From Agaribacillus sp965228415 (GTDB taxonomy: Bacteria > Bacteroidota > Bacteroidia > Cytophagales > Cyclobacteriaceae), in assembly GCA_965228415.1 (NCBI GenBank), contig OZ245814.1, positions 8,122,001-8,186,000 of the forward strand: a stretch of DNA of 64,000 bases, in the 5' to 3' direction. The notes below the pieces were generated by a model, which was not told where the DNA came from, ran no database searches, and saw only the letters and a list, made by a program, of their open reading frames with translations. This document shows positions 27,315 to 35,486 of the stretch, piece by piece. A program made the position numbers and the translations under genes. Each line of letters opens with the position of its first letter. The first letter of the stretch is position 1.

Positions 27315-27806
27315 ATGGTCGTCGTGATTTTTGGATTACCCGGAACGGGTAAAAGTTATTTCGCATCGCGCCTGGCAGAAAAAATAAAAGCTGCCTACAT
27401 AAGTAGTGATAAAGTGCGCTTTGAATTGATGAAGGAGCGCACTTATGATGATGAAGAAAAAATGGCGGTATACCGCAAGATGCTTGATATGACAGCGCAA
27501 TTATTGGAAAAGGATAATCATGTTGTTTTGGATGGGACGTTTTACAAGGAGGAATTGAGACGGGCATTTATTGAGATAGCCGGGTCGATGAAAGCAGACA
27601 TATTTTTTATTGAAGTAGTGGCAGAAGATATGTTGATACAGGAACGGATAAGCAAGCACCGCCAGGATAGCGAGGCGGATTATATGGTGCATATGAAAGT
27701 AAAGGAGATCTTCGAACCAATGACAAAGCGGCATTTGATCCTTAAGTCTACGGCTAATAATATCGATGAAATGCTGGCGATAGCCATGTTGCATCTGGCG
27801 CAATAA
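27315..27806 (+). CDS. P-loop kinase (COG0645-like), stand-alone
   Basis: 163 residues. A Walker A motif GLPGTGKS at residues 7-14 is followed by a Walker B-like HVVLDGTF and an arginine-rich lid (ISKHRQDSEADY). It matches the small ATP-dependent kinase domain that in many bacteria is fused to the C-terminus of a COG2187 aminoglycoside-phosphotransferase-like domain. Here that partner is a separate gene at 34323. The phosphorylated substrate is unknown. A zeta-toxin-like or gluconokinase-like role is possible but there is no antitoxin gene. Confidence 0.8.
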   Translation: MVVVIFGLPGTGKSYFASRLAEKIKAAYISSDKVRFELMKERTYDDEEKMAVYRKMLDMTAQLLEKDNHVVLDGTFYKEELRRAFIEIAGSMKADIFFIEVVAEDMLIQERISKHRQDSEADYMVHMKVKEIFEPMTKRHLILKSTANNIDEMLAIAMLHLAQ

Positions 27807-27827
27807 TCGATGGCAGATAAGCACCTT

Positions 27828-29228
27828 TCACACTACTATTTTATGAGCCATTAACTGATTGAAAATCGCCATTGACTGGTCCCGCAGCCGGATGTCGACC
27901 TCCCCGGAATAGCGGTTGGTGTTTTTGAATGGTGCTATCTGATCAATATTGATTTTTAAATTAGTGATAGCACTTAGTGAGGCAATAAGCTTTTCCGGCG
28001 CTTGAAGGAAATCGTTGTATTGGATTAAAAATACATTTTCATCGTGCATAACTTCCAAAATACGGGAGTAGTAGTTAATCCAACCGGTTAACCAATAATT
28101 AATAGATTCCGGAGGATGGTTATAGGTGGCTATCGAAGAGGGGAATGTAAATGATTTGAGGTTTAAACCAAACTCGTGGTGTCCCAGCCAATTCATATAT
28201 TCCAGTGTAAACGGATCCTCTTTGTGAAATTTTGAGAATCGCCGATGTTGTTTCAAAAGTGAATGGGCATGGTTTACCGGATCCCGGAAGAGAAAAAAAA
28301 TTTTAAAATCCGGATTAAATTTGCGGATGGACTGATATCTAAGCAAAAAGTTGTTGTTTTTGGCGATATAGGTAGAATTTGGCTTCGAGGAGGGTTTAAG
28401 CAGGTTTTGATAAATGAGATAGTTCCGGTAGGTATCATCATCGATGTCATGAGCTATCAAAGTGCCTTTTTTTACGAAACTATCACGGAGAAAGGCTTTA
28501 AAAAAAAACTCTTCCAGGGCCTCTACCGTGTTGTGGCCGAACATTACCTTATCTCCGTGTGACCTCTCTTTTAACCTGGTATTGGAAGGTCTGTAAAAAA
28601 GTCGCCAAAGGTTGGGTGTCAGGAGAAAAGGAACATTGGCGTAGGATAACGAATGAAATTTATCTGAGCGAAATAGCAAGGTTGTCAGCGCCGTGGTGCC
28701 CGATCGCGCTAAGCCGGAGATAATCCAAAAATCATTTTTTAATTCCCTGGTTTTGCGTCTGTAAAAACCCTTTTCTATGGAAAACAAATATTTGGAGATA
28801 TTATAATTATCTAATATAATCTTGTGTAATAAGACCGACCATTCTGAATAATCACCTTTTGGTTTTTGGCGTGAAAAAATCACAAACGGCGCCGCACTCC
28901 CGGCAACCAGCGCTGCGTAAAACTCTACAGAACTGAAATCCAAATCTTTAAATGCGGAAGTATCAAAACCTATGAAAACTAATGTCGGAAGTAGTGCCAG
29001 CGCTGCGGTTAGACCTATGCAAAGGACAAATTTAAAGAGAGATAACATTAATTTGGCTAAGCCGCTTATCAACGCCTTTTGCTTGGCGAACTCATCCTCA
29101 TTTGCGTCCAACAAGGTGTTTAATAAACTCAGGGTGTTTTCAGCCAGATTAAAAAAAGATTTCCTGGAAAGGATAAGTCCTGTAGAAAGGATGACAGAAG
29201 AGAGAAAAATTATAGAGAGGTAAATCAC
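27828..29228 (-). CDS. Membrane-anchored PAPS-type sulfotransferase
   Basis: 466 residues starting at a GTG whose first bases overlap the upstream small gene's stop (GTGA), so translation is coupled. Hydrophobic segments lie at about 3-21, 62-87 and 104-118. The cytoplasmic domain begins with the 5'-phosphosulfate loop WIISGLARSGTTAL (about 168-181). The 3'-phosphate block FFLFRDPVNHAHSLLKQHRR follows around residue 300. It is predicted to move sulfate from PAPS to a glycan, lipid or protein at the membrane. It is the last gene of a three-gene unit with the YIGPG small protein and an arylsulfotransferase-like protein. Confidence 0.88.
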   Translation of the reverse strand: MIYLSIIFLSSVILSTGLILSRKSFFNLAENTLSLLNTLLDANEDEFAKQKALISGLAKLMLSLFKFVLCIGLTAALALLPTLVFIGFDTSAFKDLDFSSVEFYAALVAGSAAPFVIFSRQKPKGDYSEWSVLLHKIILDNYNISKYLFSIEKGFYRRKTRELKNDFWIISGLARSGTTALTTLLFRSDKFHSLSYANVPFLLTPNLWRLFYRPSNTRLKERSHGDKVMFGHNTVEALEEFFFKAFLRDSFVKKGTLIAHDIDDDTYRNYLIYQNLLKPSSKPNSTYIAKNNNFLLRYQSIRKFNPDFKIFFLFRDPVNHAHSLLKQHRRFSKFHKEDPFTLEYMNWLGHHEFGLNLKSFTFPSSIATYNHPPESINYWLTGWINYYSRILEVMHDENVFLIQYNDFLQAPEKLIASLSAITNLKINIDQIAPFKNTNRYSGEVDIRLRDQSMAIFNQLMAHKIVV

Positions 29229-29383
29229 TTTTTAACTTTTCTGGTCATTTTCTTGAAGAAGTTTTTTAACGAAATCCAAATAATTGACCCGAAGCTGATG
29301 AAAACAATAAATAAAATTATTAAGACGATAATGATAGTTCCGAGCCCCAAGCCGGGACCAATGTATAATAGCAAATCAATCAT
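29225..29383 (-). CDS. 52-residue membrane protein with N-terminal YIGPG motif
   Basis: ATG at 29383, stop at 29227-29225. It begins MIDLLLYIGPGLGLGTIII, has one long hydrophobic helix (about 5-38) and ends in a basic tail (KNFFKKMTRKVKK). It starts 6 bases after the arylsulfotransferase-like gene and its TGA overlaps the GTG of the sulfotransferase, so it is embedded in the operon. Short YIGPG(A)G membrane proteins of this shape occur, from memory, beside alkaline-phosphatase-type and sulfotransferase genes in other phyla. No function is known. It is probably an inner-membrane helper with its basic tail in the cytoplasm. Confidence 0.8.
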   Translation of the reverse strand: MIDLLLYIGPGLGLGTIIIVLIILFIVFISFGSIIWISLKNFFKKMTRKVKK

Positions 29384-29389
29384 AAAACA

Positions 29390-30733
29390 TTAAAAATTTA
29401 ATTCTTCAAATATCCTAATCCAGTTGGGTCTGTGCAAGTAGCCTTCTTTAGGCGTCTGAAGTCCTTTTTTCATAATGATGCCTTTGTCATTAATTAAATA
29501 CAATTTTCCAAAATTCTCGGCCTCCACATACACATCGCCATTGCTTAATATTTTATGTAACCCCTGTGAGTAGGTTTTAATTTCTTCTTCGATGAAATAT
29601 TGATTTAAATGCGTCCTGAAAGTAGAATCCCGAAAGTTGTAAATCACAATTTCCGAAGAGGTCAGGGCATCAATTTCGCCGTCAAATTCTTTGGTCGTTT
29701 CCTCCTCTCCATCTACCATATAGTTATTATTAAATATGGAAATTTCCTCATCGGAGATGATATCAACGTCGTGCTGATTAATGAACGGTCCGTAAATGAG
29801 CCGCACGATTTTATTTGTTGATGGTCTGTATAACATTACTAGCGATCGATGTCTCATACTGAGAAAGACATCCCCCTTTTTCCAGTATTTTGTGTCTTCC
29901 AGCACGGGCTCGATATCGTTGAGATGAATAGGATCATCGTCCGGGTCGATTCTTGGATTGCTGAATCCGTACACAAAATTTTTGTAATTATTCTCGATCA
30001 AAATTTCAGAGACACCTTTGTTAAACAATAACTCACCCGTATTTCCATCAATTTTAGTGATGTAATTTTCTTCAAATGAAATAGCCTTGCCATTGAGGTT
30101 TTTAATGCCTGATGAGCGTTTCATTGTTTTGTTGGGAAAGTCGCTGGTACACGCCCAAATATTTTTTTCTGCGTCAAAGTTTAGCGAGTGATGGAAAATC
30201 CTTTCATGGTTAACCCAGATAACATTGGAATTAGAATCCAGCTTCATAAGATTTGGTGTAAGGTTGTTGCTGGTAATCAGTGACTTGTCTTCTGCCAGAA
30301 GGGAGTTGAACAACCTGGAGTTCTGAAACTGCATGATGGTATTTGTAAAATCCAACCCTTCTTTCTCAACAAACCATTGGTGCAGTATTGCATCATTTTT
30401 GAAATTAAACAAAACGACATCCCACCTTTTTAAGTCAATGTTCCAGTAGGCATTGAGTCCGTATAAATCGTAAGTCAAATTATTGAATTCAACAAACAAA
30501 GAGTCTTTTTTGACATAGGTAGGGGGTATCCCGGAAATTTCATTACTGGTGAGTACCTGTTTTACCTTAGTTGGAAAGGTAGCAAAAATAACCAATGGTT
30601 TGGTTAATGGACCCAGTTGCAGGTCTCCTCTGCCCAGGCGGAAAAATACATAACCCAGACAGCTGAGGAGAAACAACAAAATGACCATTACCCTGAAAAA
30701 CTTTAAAATGTTTTGTTTGATAAATTTCATCAT
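29390..30733 (-). CDS. Membrane-anchored arylsulfotransferase-like protein (ASST family), paralogue 1
   Basis: 447 residues: an N-terminal transmembrane anchor (about 12-32), then an all-beta domain facing the periplasm. The histidine motifs match the bacterial arylsulfate sulfotransferase beta-propeller family: IFHHSLNFD (His181/182), IHLNDIEPV (His270), SMRHRSLVML (His295) and NQHDVDII (His321). ASST enzymes move sulfate between phenolic compounds without PAPS using a catalytic His; whether this protein does so is inference. It leads the operon with the YIGPG protein and sulfotransferase. It has a close relative at 31156-32493 (most blocks from PPxYVK to HRPxWIRI are shared). Confidence 0.75.
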   Translation of the reverse strand: MMKFIKQNILKFFRVMVILLFLLSCLGYVFFRLGRGDLQLGPLTKPLVIFATFPTKVKQVLTSNEISGIPPTYVKKDSLFVEFNNLTYDLYGLNAYWNIDLKRWDVVLFNFKNDAILHQWFVEKEGLDFTNTIMQFQNSRLFNSLLAEDKSLITSNNLTPNLMKLDSNSNVIWVNHERIFHHSLNFDAEKNIWACTSDFPNKTMKRSSGIKNLNGKAISFEENYITKIDGNTGELLFNKGVSEILIENNYKNFVYGFSNPRIDPDDDPIHLNDIEPVLEDTKYWKKGDVFLSMRHRSLVMLYRPSTNKIVRLIYGPFINQHDVDIISDEEISIFNNNYMVDGEEETTKEFDGEIDALTSSEIVIYNFRDSTFRTHLNQYFIEEEIKTYSQGLHKILSNGDVYVEAENFGKLYLINDKGIIMKKGLQTPKEGYLHRPNWIRIFEELNF

Positions 30734-30849
30734 TTGCTTGCTATATGCTTCAATCTACCGTAAAGGCCAACCGGTATTGCAGAAAGCAATAATCCGGAAA
30801 ATGAGTAAGATTCATTTGGGGAGTCTTTGGGTGCGGTCGAAGGCTGCAC
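30730..30849 (-). CDS. Possible 39-codon ORF ending in ATGA overlap
   Basis: GTG at 30849, stop overlapping the ATG of the arylsulfotransferase-like gene (ATGA). The peptide has a Ser/Pro/Asn-rich start, a hydrophobic stretch (SGLLLSAIPVGLYGRL) and a basic end. The overlap and the single-helix shape look deliberate, but it is short, has no ATG and is unsupported by homology. The remaining bases to 31155 hold nothing I recognise. Confidence 0.2.
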   Translation of the reverse strand: MQPSTAPKDSPNESYSFSGLLLSAIPVGLYGRLKHIASK

Positions 30850-31155
30850 CAGATTGACTCAAAGTCCTGAAGACAGCGTTTTGAGTAATCATTTCATAAA
30901 AGTAATAACTTTTACCATCTTATCGAAATCCTGACTTGTTAATGTTTCTTTTGCACAATCACCGTGTATTCCGACGTCTTCAGTTTTCCAGATGCCATCA
31001 GGCCGGGTTTTTCAATGTGTTGCCTGCCTTTTGCCATATCCCTAATTTTGTGGAATATTTTTTGAATCGGGTAGTGTAATCAGTATAAGAACATATAAAA
31101 CTTTTTACCCCCAATCCTATGTCTGTACAAGATGACATGTAATCGTGGAAAAAAA

Positions 31156-32493
31156 TTAAAAATCCAAGGTTTCGTAGATCCGTATCCAGGTTGGTCTATG
31201 GATGTAATTCTTTTTTGAGGTCTGAAATTCTTTTTTCATTATAAACCCGGTTTCATTGAGCAAATATAGTTTTCCGAAATTTTGTGCCTCTACAAATGTA
31301 TCGCCATTACTCAAAATTTCATACAAACCCTGGGTATAGGTTTTGACCCGTTCCTCTTCGAGAAAACCATTCAGGTGGGGCCTGAACGTTGAGTCACCAA
31401 AATGATAGATAAGAATTTCTGAAGCGGTCAATGACCTTATATTACCGTCAAATGTGGCTCCGGGTTTTTCGAAACCTTCCAGCATATAGTTATTGTTAAA
31501 TATGGAAATTTCGTCATCGGAGATGATATCCACATCATGCTGATTCAAAAAGGGTCCGTAAATGAGTCGTATTATCTCGTTGGTGGAAGGTCTGTACAAC
31601 ATCACCAGTGAACGGTGTCGCATGCTGACAAAAACATCCCCCTTTTTCCAATATTTGGCGTCTTCCAGCACCGGTTCAATATCATTGAGATGAATAGGAT
31701 CATTAGGGTACTTTTTGGGGCTGCTGAACCCATAAACAAACCCTGAATAACCATTTTCGATCAGGATCTGTGAAACTCCCTTGTTAAATAATATAAGCCC
31801 GGTTTTTTGATCGACTTTTGTGATGTAATTCTCCATGAATGAGAAAATTCTTCCATCCAGGTTTTTGATACCCGTAGATCGCTTCCTGGTCTTTCGGGGC
31901 AGATCTCTTGTACATACCCAGATGTTGCTGTCGGCGTCAAAATTCAAGGAGTGGTGAAAAATCATTTCATGATTGCTCCAGACGACATTAGAATTAGCGT
32001 CAATTTTCATCAAATTGGCGGTTTCATCATTGCTGGTGATTAAAGATTTGTTTTCCGCAAGAAGGCTATTGCGTAATTCAGCATTTGGGAATAACCTACT
32101 GGTTGTGCTAAAATCCAACTTTTCTTTTTCCACATGCCACGTGTGCAGCACAGCGTCGTTTTTAAAATTGAATAACCTGACCTCCCACCTTTTCAGGTCA
32201 ATATTCCAAAATGAATTGAGACCATATAAATTGTAGGTTAAATTATTGATTTCCTCAAAAGAAGGGTCCCTTTTGACATAATTGGGGGGGATCCCCCTGA
32301 TTTCATCGCCAATCAGCACTTGTTTTACGGTTGTTGGAAAGGTGGCAAAAGTGACAAGAGATTTGCCCAGAACTCCTAAATGCAGGTTGCCCTTGCCAAG
32401 GCGAAAGACAACATAACTATAACAACATAAAATGGACAGAAAAATCACAAGCCACCTGAAGGATTTGACTATTTTTTCTTTGGAAAATTTCAT
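31156..32493 (-). CDS. Membrane-anchored arylsulfotransferase-like protein, paralogue 2
   Basis: 445 residues, with the same architecture and histidine motifs as the gene at 29390-30733: N-terminal anchor, IFHHSLNFDAD, PIHLNDIEPVLED, MRHRSLVMLYRPSTNEI and NQHDVDIISD. The two are an old tandem duplication: the core is strongly conserved while loops and the anchor differ. The ATG overlaps the stop of the 64-residue ORF upstream (ATGA). It has no sulfotransferase or YIGPG gene of its own directly downstream, since a 422-base gap follows. Confidence 0.75.
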   Translation of the reverse strand: MKFSKEKIVKSFRWLVIFLSILCCYSYVVFRLGKGNLHLGVLGKSLVTFATFPTTVKQVLIGDEIRGIPPNYVKRDPSFEEINNLTYNLYGLNSFWNIDLKRWEVRLFNFKNDAVLHTWHVEKEKLDFSTTSRLFPNAELRNSLLAENKSLITSNDETANLMKIDANSNVVWSNHEMIFHHSLNFDADSNIWVCTRDLPRKTRKRSTGIKNLDGRIFSFMENYITKVDQKTGLILFNKGVSQILIENGYSGFVYGFSSPKKYPNDPIHLNDIEPVLEDAKYWKKGDVFVSMRHRSLVMLYRPSTNEIIRLIYGPFLNQHDVDIISDDEISIFNNNYMLEGFEKPGATFDGNIRSLTASEILIYHFGDSTFRPHLNGFLEEERVKTYTQGLYEILSNGDTFVEAQNFGKLYLLNETGFIMKKEFQTSKKNYIHRPTWIRIYETLDF

Positions 32494-32684
32494 GGCGCAA
32501 TTGGTTCTGTTAATAGGGGAATAAAATTTTCACATTGGAAAAAATAGTATTCATTGCCAGGCTGATTTCTATAAAATTTTTCAGCCTGGGTATTGTAATT
32601 CTTATCAACGCGCCGTCTCACTTTTAAGTTCGAAGACAACCCTGCTGAGAATGTATTTCCAGGCTGTATTTTAAGCTGATACAT
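32490..32684 (-). CDS. Small protein of unknown function (64 residues, uncertain)
   Basis: ATG at 32684, 7 bases after the stop of the upstream membrane protein. Its stop overlaps the ATG of paralogue 2 (ATGA). The sequence is polar and basic with no membrane segment (VRRRVDKNYNTQAEKFYRNQPG). Its support is positional only: tight spacing on both sides as in an operon. It could be a chance ORF. Confidence 0.4.
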   Translation of the reverse strand: MYQLKIQPGNTFSAGLSSNLKVRRRVDKNYNTQAEKFYRNQPGNEYYFFQCENFIPLLTEPIAP

Positions 32685-32691
32685 CGGACAG

Positions 32692-33051
32692 CTATTCTTT
32701 GTTTCCCAGGTGCACTATAATTGAAGGGATCAACCCGATGAGTACCACTGCACTGAGTACCAGGAACATAGGATCATTGGATTTATAATAGATCCAGCAT
32801 AGAAACAAGACGATAATACTTCGGATGTAGATGGTTGAAACATAATATTTCCAATCCTCATTTTTTAATATTTTGAAGATCAAAAAACTTAACGCCATCA
32901 TGAACATACCGGCGATTCTAGGCATGATGTCTCCATATTCACCATTTGAGAAAAAAAGTTTCAAAGTTGGCGACGGGAAAAAAGTAAAACCTATCCCACC
33001 TATGGCCAGATAGCTGACCAGATACATAAAGGTTAGTTTTTTTGCTTTCAT
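32692..33051 (-). CDS. Four-helix membrane protein, unknown function
   Basis: 119 residues, about four transmembrane helices, with motifs FTFFPSPTLKLFFSNGEYG after helix 1 and a short basic loop (KILKNEDWKYY). It resembles small DUF4345/DoxX-like membrane proteins in overall shape, but I cannot assign a family. It is the first gene of a leftward set leading into the paralogue 2 arylsulfotransferase-like gene. Confidence 0.65.
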   Translation of the reverse strand: MKAKKLTFMYLVSYLAIGGIGFTFFPSPTLKLFFSNGEYGDIMPRIAGMFMMALSFLIFKILKNEDWKYYVSTIYIRSIIVLFLCWIYYKSNDPMFLVLSAVVLIGLIPSIIVHLGNKE

Positions 33052-33258
33052 ATCTGCGTTGGCCTGGGCATGAACAAAGTGGATAACCGTTACATACAGC
33101 TTTCCGACAAAAACCTTAAGCTTTTTACAATATAAGAATTCCGGGAGATTTTAAGAAAACCTATGGGGTTTATGCGAGGTGGGATGAATAGCAATTAGAT
33201 TGAAAGCAGGCCAATTTTCTAGATATAGTCAAAAATTGACCTGTTTTAGATTAGTCAT

Positions 33259-33630
33259 TTATGCCGAAGCTTTTTCTTTGCTTTTTCCTTTGTCCAGAAA
33301 TTTTTCAAGAAAATCCGGTACTTTTTCGAAAGCGGCAGATAAACCTTTGCTTTTGCTGGCTGATAGAAATGATATCTCATCTCCCTTTGTTACCAGGAAG
33401 CCTATTGGTTCTATACCCATTCCTGCACCGGCACCAGCACCTTCTCCTTTACCGGTTTTAGGAGCATCTCCACCGCCGCCGCCACTGCCAAAGCCTATGC
33501 CAACACGTATGACAGGCACGCATTCAAAACCTCCCAATTTAAAGGGATTTCCAACCACCGTTTCGGTCTTAGCCTCCGTTTGTATAAACGAGGTGATTTT
33601 TTCCAGCAATTCATCAAATTTCAAGTCCAT
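33259..33630 (-). CDS. GerW/YtfJ family protein
   Basis: 123 residues: helical start (LLEKITSFIQTEAKTETVVGNPF), central VIRVGIGFGSGGGGG glycine stretch with GEGAGAGAGMGIEPIGFLV and a helical Lys-rich end. This is the GerW (sporulation YtfJ) family, in which the name comes from Bacillus; here there is no sporulation and the role is unknown. It follows a DUF2953-like gene, the same order as ytfI-ytfJ in Firmicutes, which supports both calls. Confidence 0.85.
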   Translation of the reverse strand: MDLKFDELLEKITSFIQTEAKTETVVGNPFKLGGFECVPVIRVGIGFGSGGGGGDAPKTGKGEGAGAGAGMGIEPIGFLVTKGDEISFLSASKSKGLSAAFEKVPDFLEKFLDKGKSKEKASA

Positions 33631-33655
33631 TTTTTTCTGTGTTTGGTTCCAAAAT

Positions 33656-34176
33656 TTATTTTAATAGAAAATACCTCAGGGCTATTGGTATAATCCTGAT
33701 AAGTCGATTATTAATTAACACGTACATCCTCCCTCTGCCTTCATAGTTCACTGATAGCCGGATGTTTTCACTGCTTAGCCAGAAGAAAACCGGCACCAGC
33801 TGTGCATTCAAAATATAATTGTCAGTATCGATGTCTAACACAAACGTTTTTAGTTCAAAGGATCTTAAAACCGGCCAAATCAGGTTTTTAAGCAACCTGA
33901 AAGTGCCGGTCTTTTTTTGTTTTTTGTTTTTTTTTTAACCTCAGCCTTCTTTGTACCACCTGTAAACAATTCCTTTTCTGACTTAAAAAAGAGAATACTG
34001 GCATAACTCAGTATCCTGTCATTTTCTATATAAATGCGGTAAGTTAATAGCCCTCTCAGCCCCACATAAAGCAGGCCCGAAGGTTGATTCGTGTCGAGGC
34101 GAAATACCAGGGGCGTCCATAATATCCAGGCAAAAAGCAATGCGATCAGACTTAGCAAAAAAACAAGAACTACCAT
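33656..34176 (-). pseudogene. DUF2953-like membrane protein, reading frame broken at an A-tract
   Basis: Two ORFs (34176-33880, 98 codons; and the frame ending at 33656) make one sensible protein of about 172 residues if one base is gained, or the ribosome slips -1, within the A10/A6/A7 tracts (T-runs at 33927-33936, 33920-33925 and 33912-33918 on the plus strand). The first half has an N-terminal membrane helix and LYVGLRGLLTYRIYIENDRI. The second has LDIDTDNYILNAQLVPVFF and a C-terminal hydrophobic end, as in YtfI/DUF2953. Real mutation, phase variation, programmed frameshift or sequencing error all remain possible. Confidence 0.6.
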
Positions 34177-34224
34177 ACCGTTTGTTGTTAGATTAAAAAT
34201 ACCTTAGAATTAAAACAGACGCTA

Positions 34225-34289
34225 TGATTATAATCATGACCGGTATTGATTGATATCAACTAAAGGCCGTGGCAATGGCTATAAATTTC
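34225..34289 (+). promoter_or_regulatory. Double Crp/FNR-type boxes at about -62 and -40
   Basis: ATGAT-TATA-ATCAT at 34225-34236 (core) and the perfect TTGAT-TGAT-ATCAA at 34247-34258 (core), 22 bp apart. A -7-like TAAATTTC at 34282-34289 places them about 62 and 40 bp upstream of the inferred start of the kinase gene at 34323. The spacer is shared with the divergent DUF2953-GerW genes. Confidence 0.6.
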
Positions 34290-34322
34290 TACTCTTAACA
34301 ACAGGATATTGCCTGATTTGCC

Positions 34323-35330
34323 ATGAACAAAAAGAAGATTGACATGCTGATCGCTTCCATGCGCAAAGAAGCATATGGGGATATTTCGCTGATCGAGACC
34401 CACATATCATGGGTTATTCTTACCGATTCCCATGTCTATAAGATTAAGAAACCAATGTCTTATTCGTTTCTCGATTATACTACTGTGGAAAAACGACGAT
34501 ACTATTGCTATAAGGAATTAGTGCTCAACCGGCGAATTACAAGTGATGTTTATCTGGCAGTAGTGCCGATATACCAAAGAGATGGTGATTATCATTTGGA
34601 TTCCGGTGAAGGAGAAATAGTCGACTACGCTGTCAAAATGAAGAAGCTGGATGAACAGAAGTTAATGATCCATCTTCTTAAAACAAAGCGAATATCCGCT
34701 CACCAAATCATTGTCCTGGCCAGGAAGATAGCTGGTTTCCACCTCAAATCAGACATTATTATGGACACCTTCTTCTGGCGAGCTTTTGATAGAAAATTTG
34801 CAGATATAGCCGGTGTGCAACAATTTCTTGTAGATCACCTTGGCGCCAACAGCGGTTTTACCATTGAAATGGCTATGGAAAAATCTACCCGTTTTTTACG
34901 CCAGCACCAGCGTTTGATCAATACGAGGATTCAGGAGGGATTTCAAAGGGACGTCCACGGTGATCTGCACGCCAAAAACATTTTCTTATACGATGACCCG
35001 ATCATATTTGACTGTATTGAATTTGATGACGGATTCAGGCAAATGGATGTTTTGAATGAGGTGGCCTTTTGCTGTATGGATTTGGAGGCAAACGACCATC
35101 ACGATTTCAGCCGGCTATTGCTAAATCACTACCTTAAAGATCTACCTGCAATTAGAAATGAGCAGGAAGAGAAGCTATTCGTCTATTTTAAGGCTTATCG
35201 TGCCAATGTCAGGGCCAAGGTAAACGCGCTGCGCGCCATTCAGAATGTGGCTGACGATCACCGCCAAAAATATCTGGCAGCGGCAGACAAGTATCTGAAG
35301 TTGATGGCTTTGTACATAGGAGAAATATAG
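34323..35330 (+). CDS. Aminoglycoside-phosphotransferase-like kinase (COG2187), stand-alone
   Basis: 335 residues with a protein-kinase-like fold: nucleotide-binding lobe with the TDSHVYKIKKP lysine strand, catalytic loop DVHGDLHAKNIFL (about 215-227) and metal-binding IIFDCIEFDD. It matches COG2187, annotated as an aminoglycoside phosphotransferase-family enzyme but with no demonstrated resistance role. In many bacteria it is the N-terminal half of a fusion with a COG0645 P-loop kinase, whose counterpart here is the separate gene at 27315. A double Crp/FNR-type promoter suggests stress or hypoxia control. Confidence 0.82.
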   Translation: MNKKKIDMLIASMRKEAYGDISLIETHISWVILTDSHVYKIKKPMSYSFLDYTTVEKRRYYCYKELVLNRRITSDVYLAVVPIYQRDGDYHLDSGEGEIVDYAVKMKKLDEQKLMIHLLKTKRISAHQIIVLARKIAGFHLKSDIIMDTFFWRAFDRKFADIAGVQQFLVDHLGANSGFTIEMAMEKSTRFLRQHQRLINTRIQEGFQRDVHGDLHAKNIFLYDDPIIFDCIEFDDGFRQMDVLNEVAFCCMDLEANDHHDFSRLLLNHYLKDLPAIRNEQEEKLFVYFKAYRANVRAKVNALRAIQNVADDHRQKYLAAADKYLKLMALYIGEI

Positions 35331-35385
35331 CTCAAATTTATTCCTGGCACGGTCTGCACTTTTTGATTTGTGTGCAACTGGTTCA

Positions 35386-35397
35386 TGATCAGTATCA
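35386..35397 (+). promoter_or_regulatory. Crp/FNR-type box (TGATCAGTATCA)
   Basis: Exact TGAT-N4-ATCA with matching flanks (A...T), about 90 bases upstream of the tiny membrane-peptide ORF at 35487. No clear -7 box. Confidence 0.4.
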
Positions 35398-35486
35398 TTT
35401 ATGGCGTTAACGGAAATCATTGCTTAGGAGGCTTAATTCCGGTTAATTGAGTGACGTAAAAGCCGGTGTTTTACCTGGATAGTTTG

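Noticed and set aside
27315..27806. Zeta-type toxin of a toxin-antitoxin pair
   Set aside because: No small antitoxin gene is adjacent, and the motif layout fits the COG0645 kinase half of COG2187 fusions better.
30730..30849. The 39-codon peptide as a cell-wall or exosortase-type sorting signal
   Set aside because: A hydrophobic stretch followed by basic residues is reminiscent of such tails, but there is no upstream protein in frame, no matching motif and no sortase gene in view.
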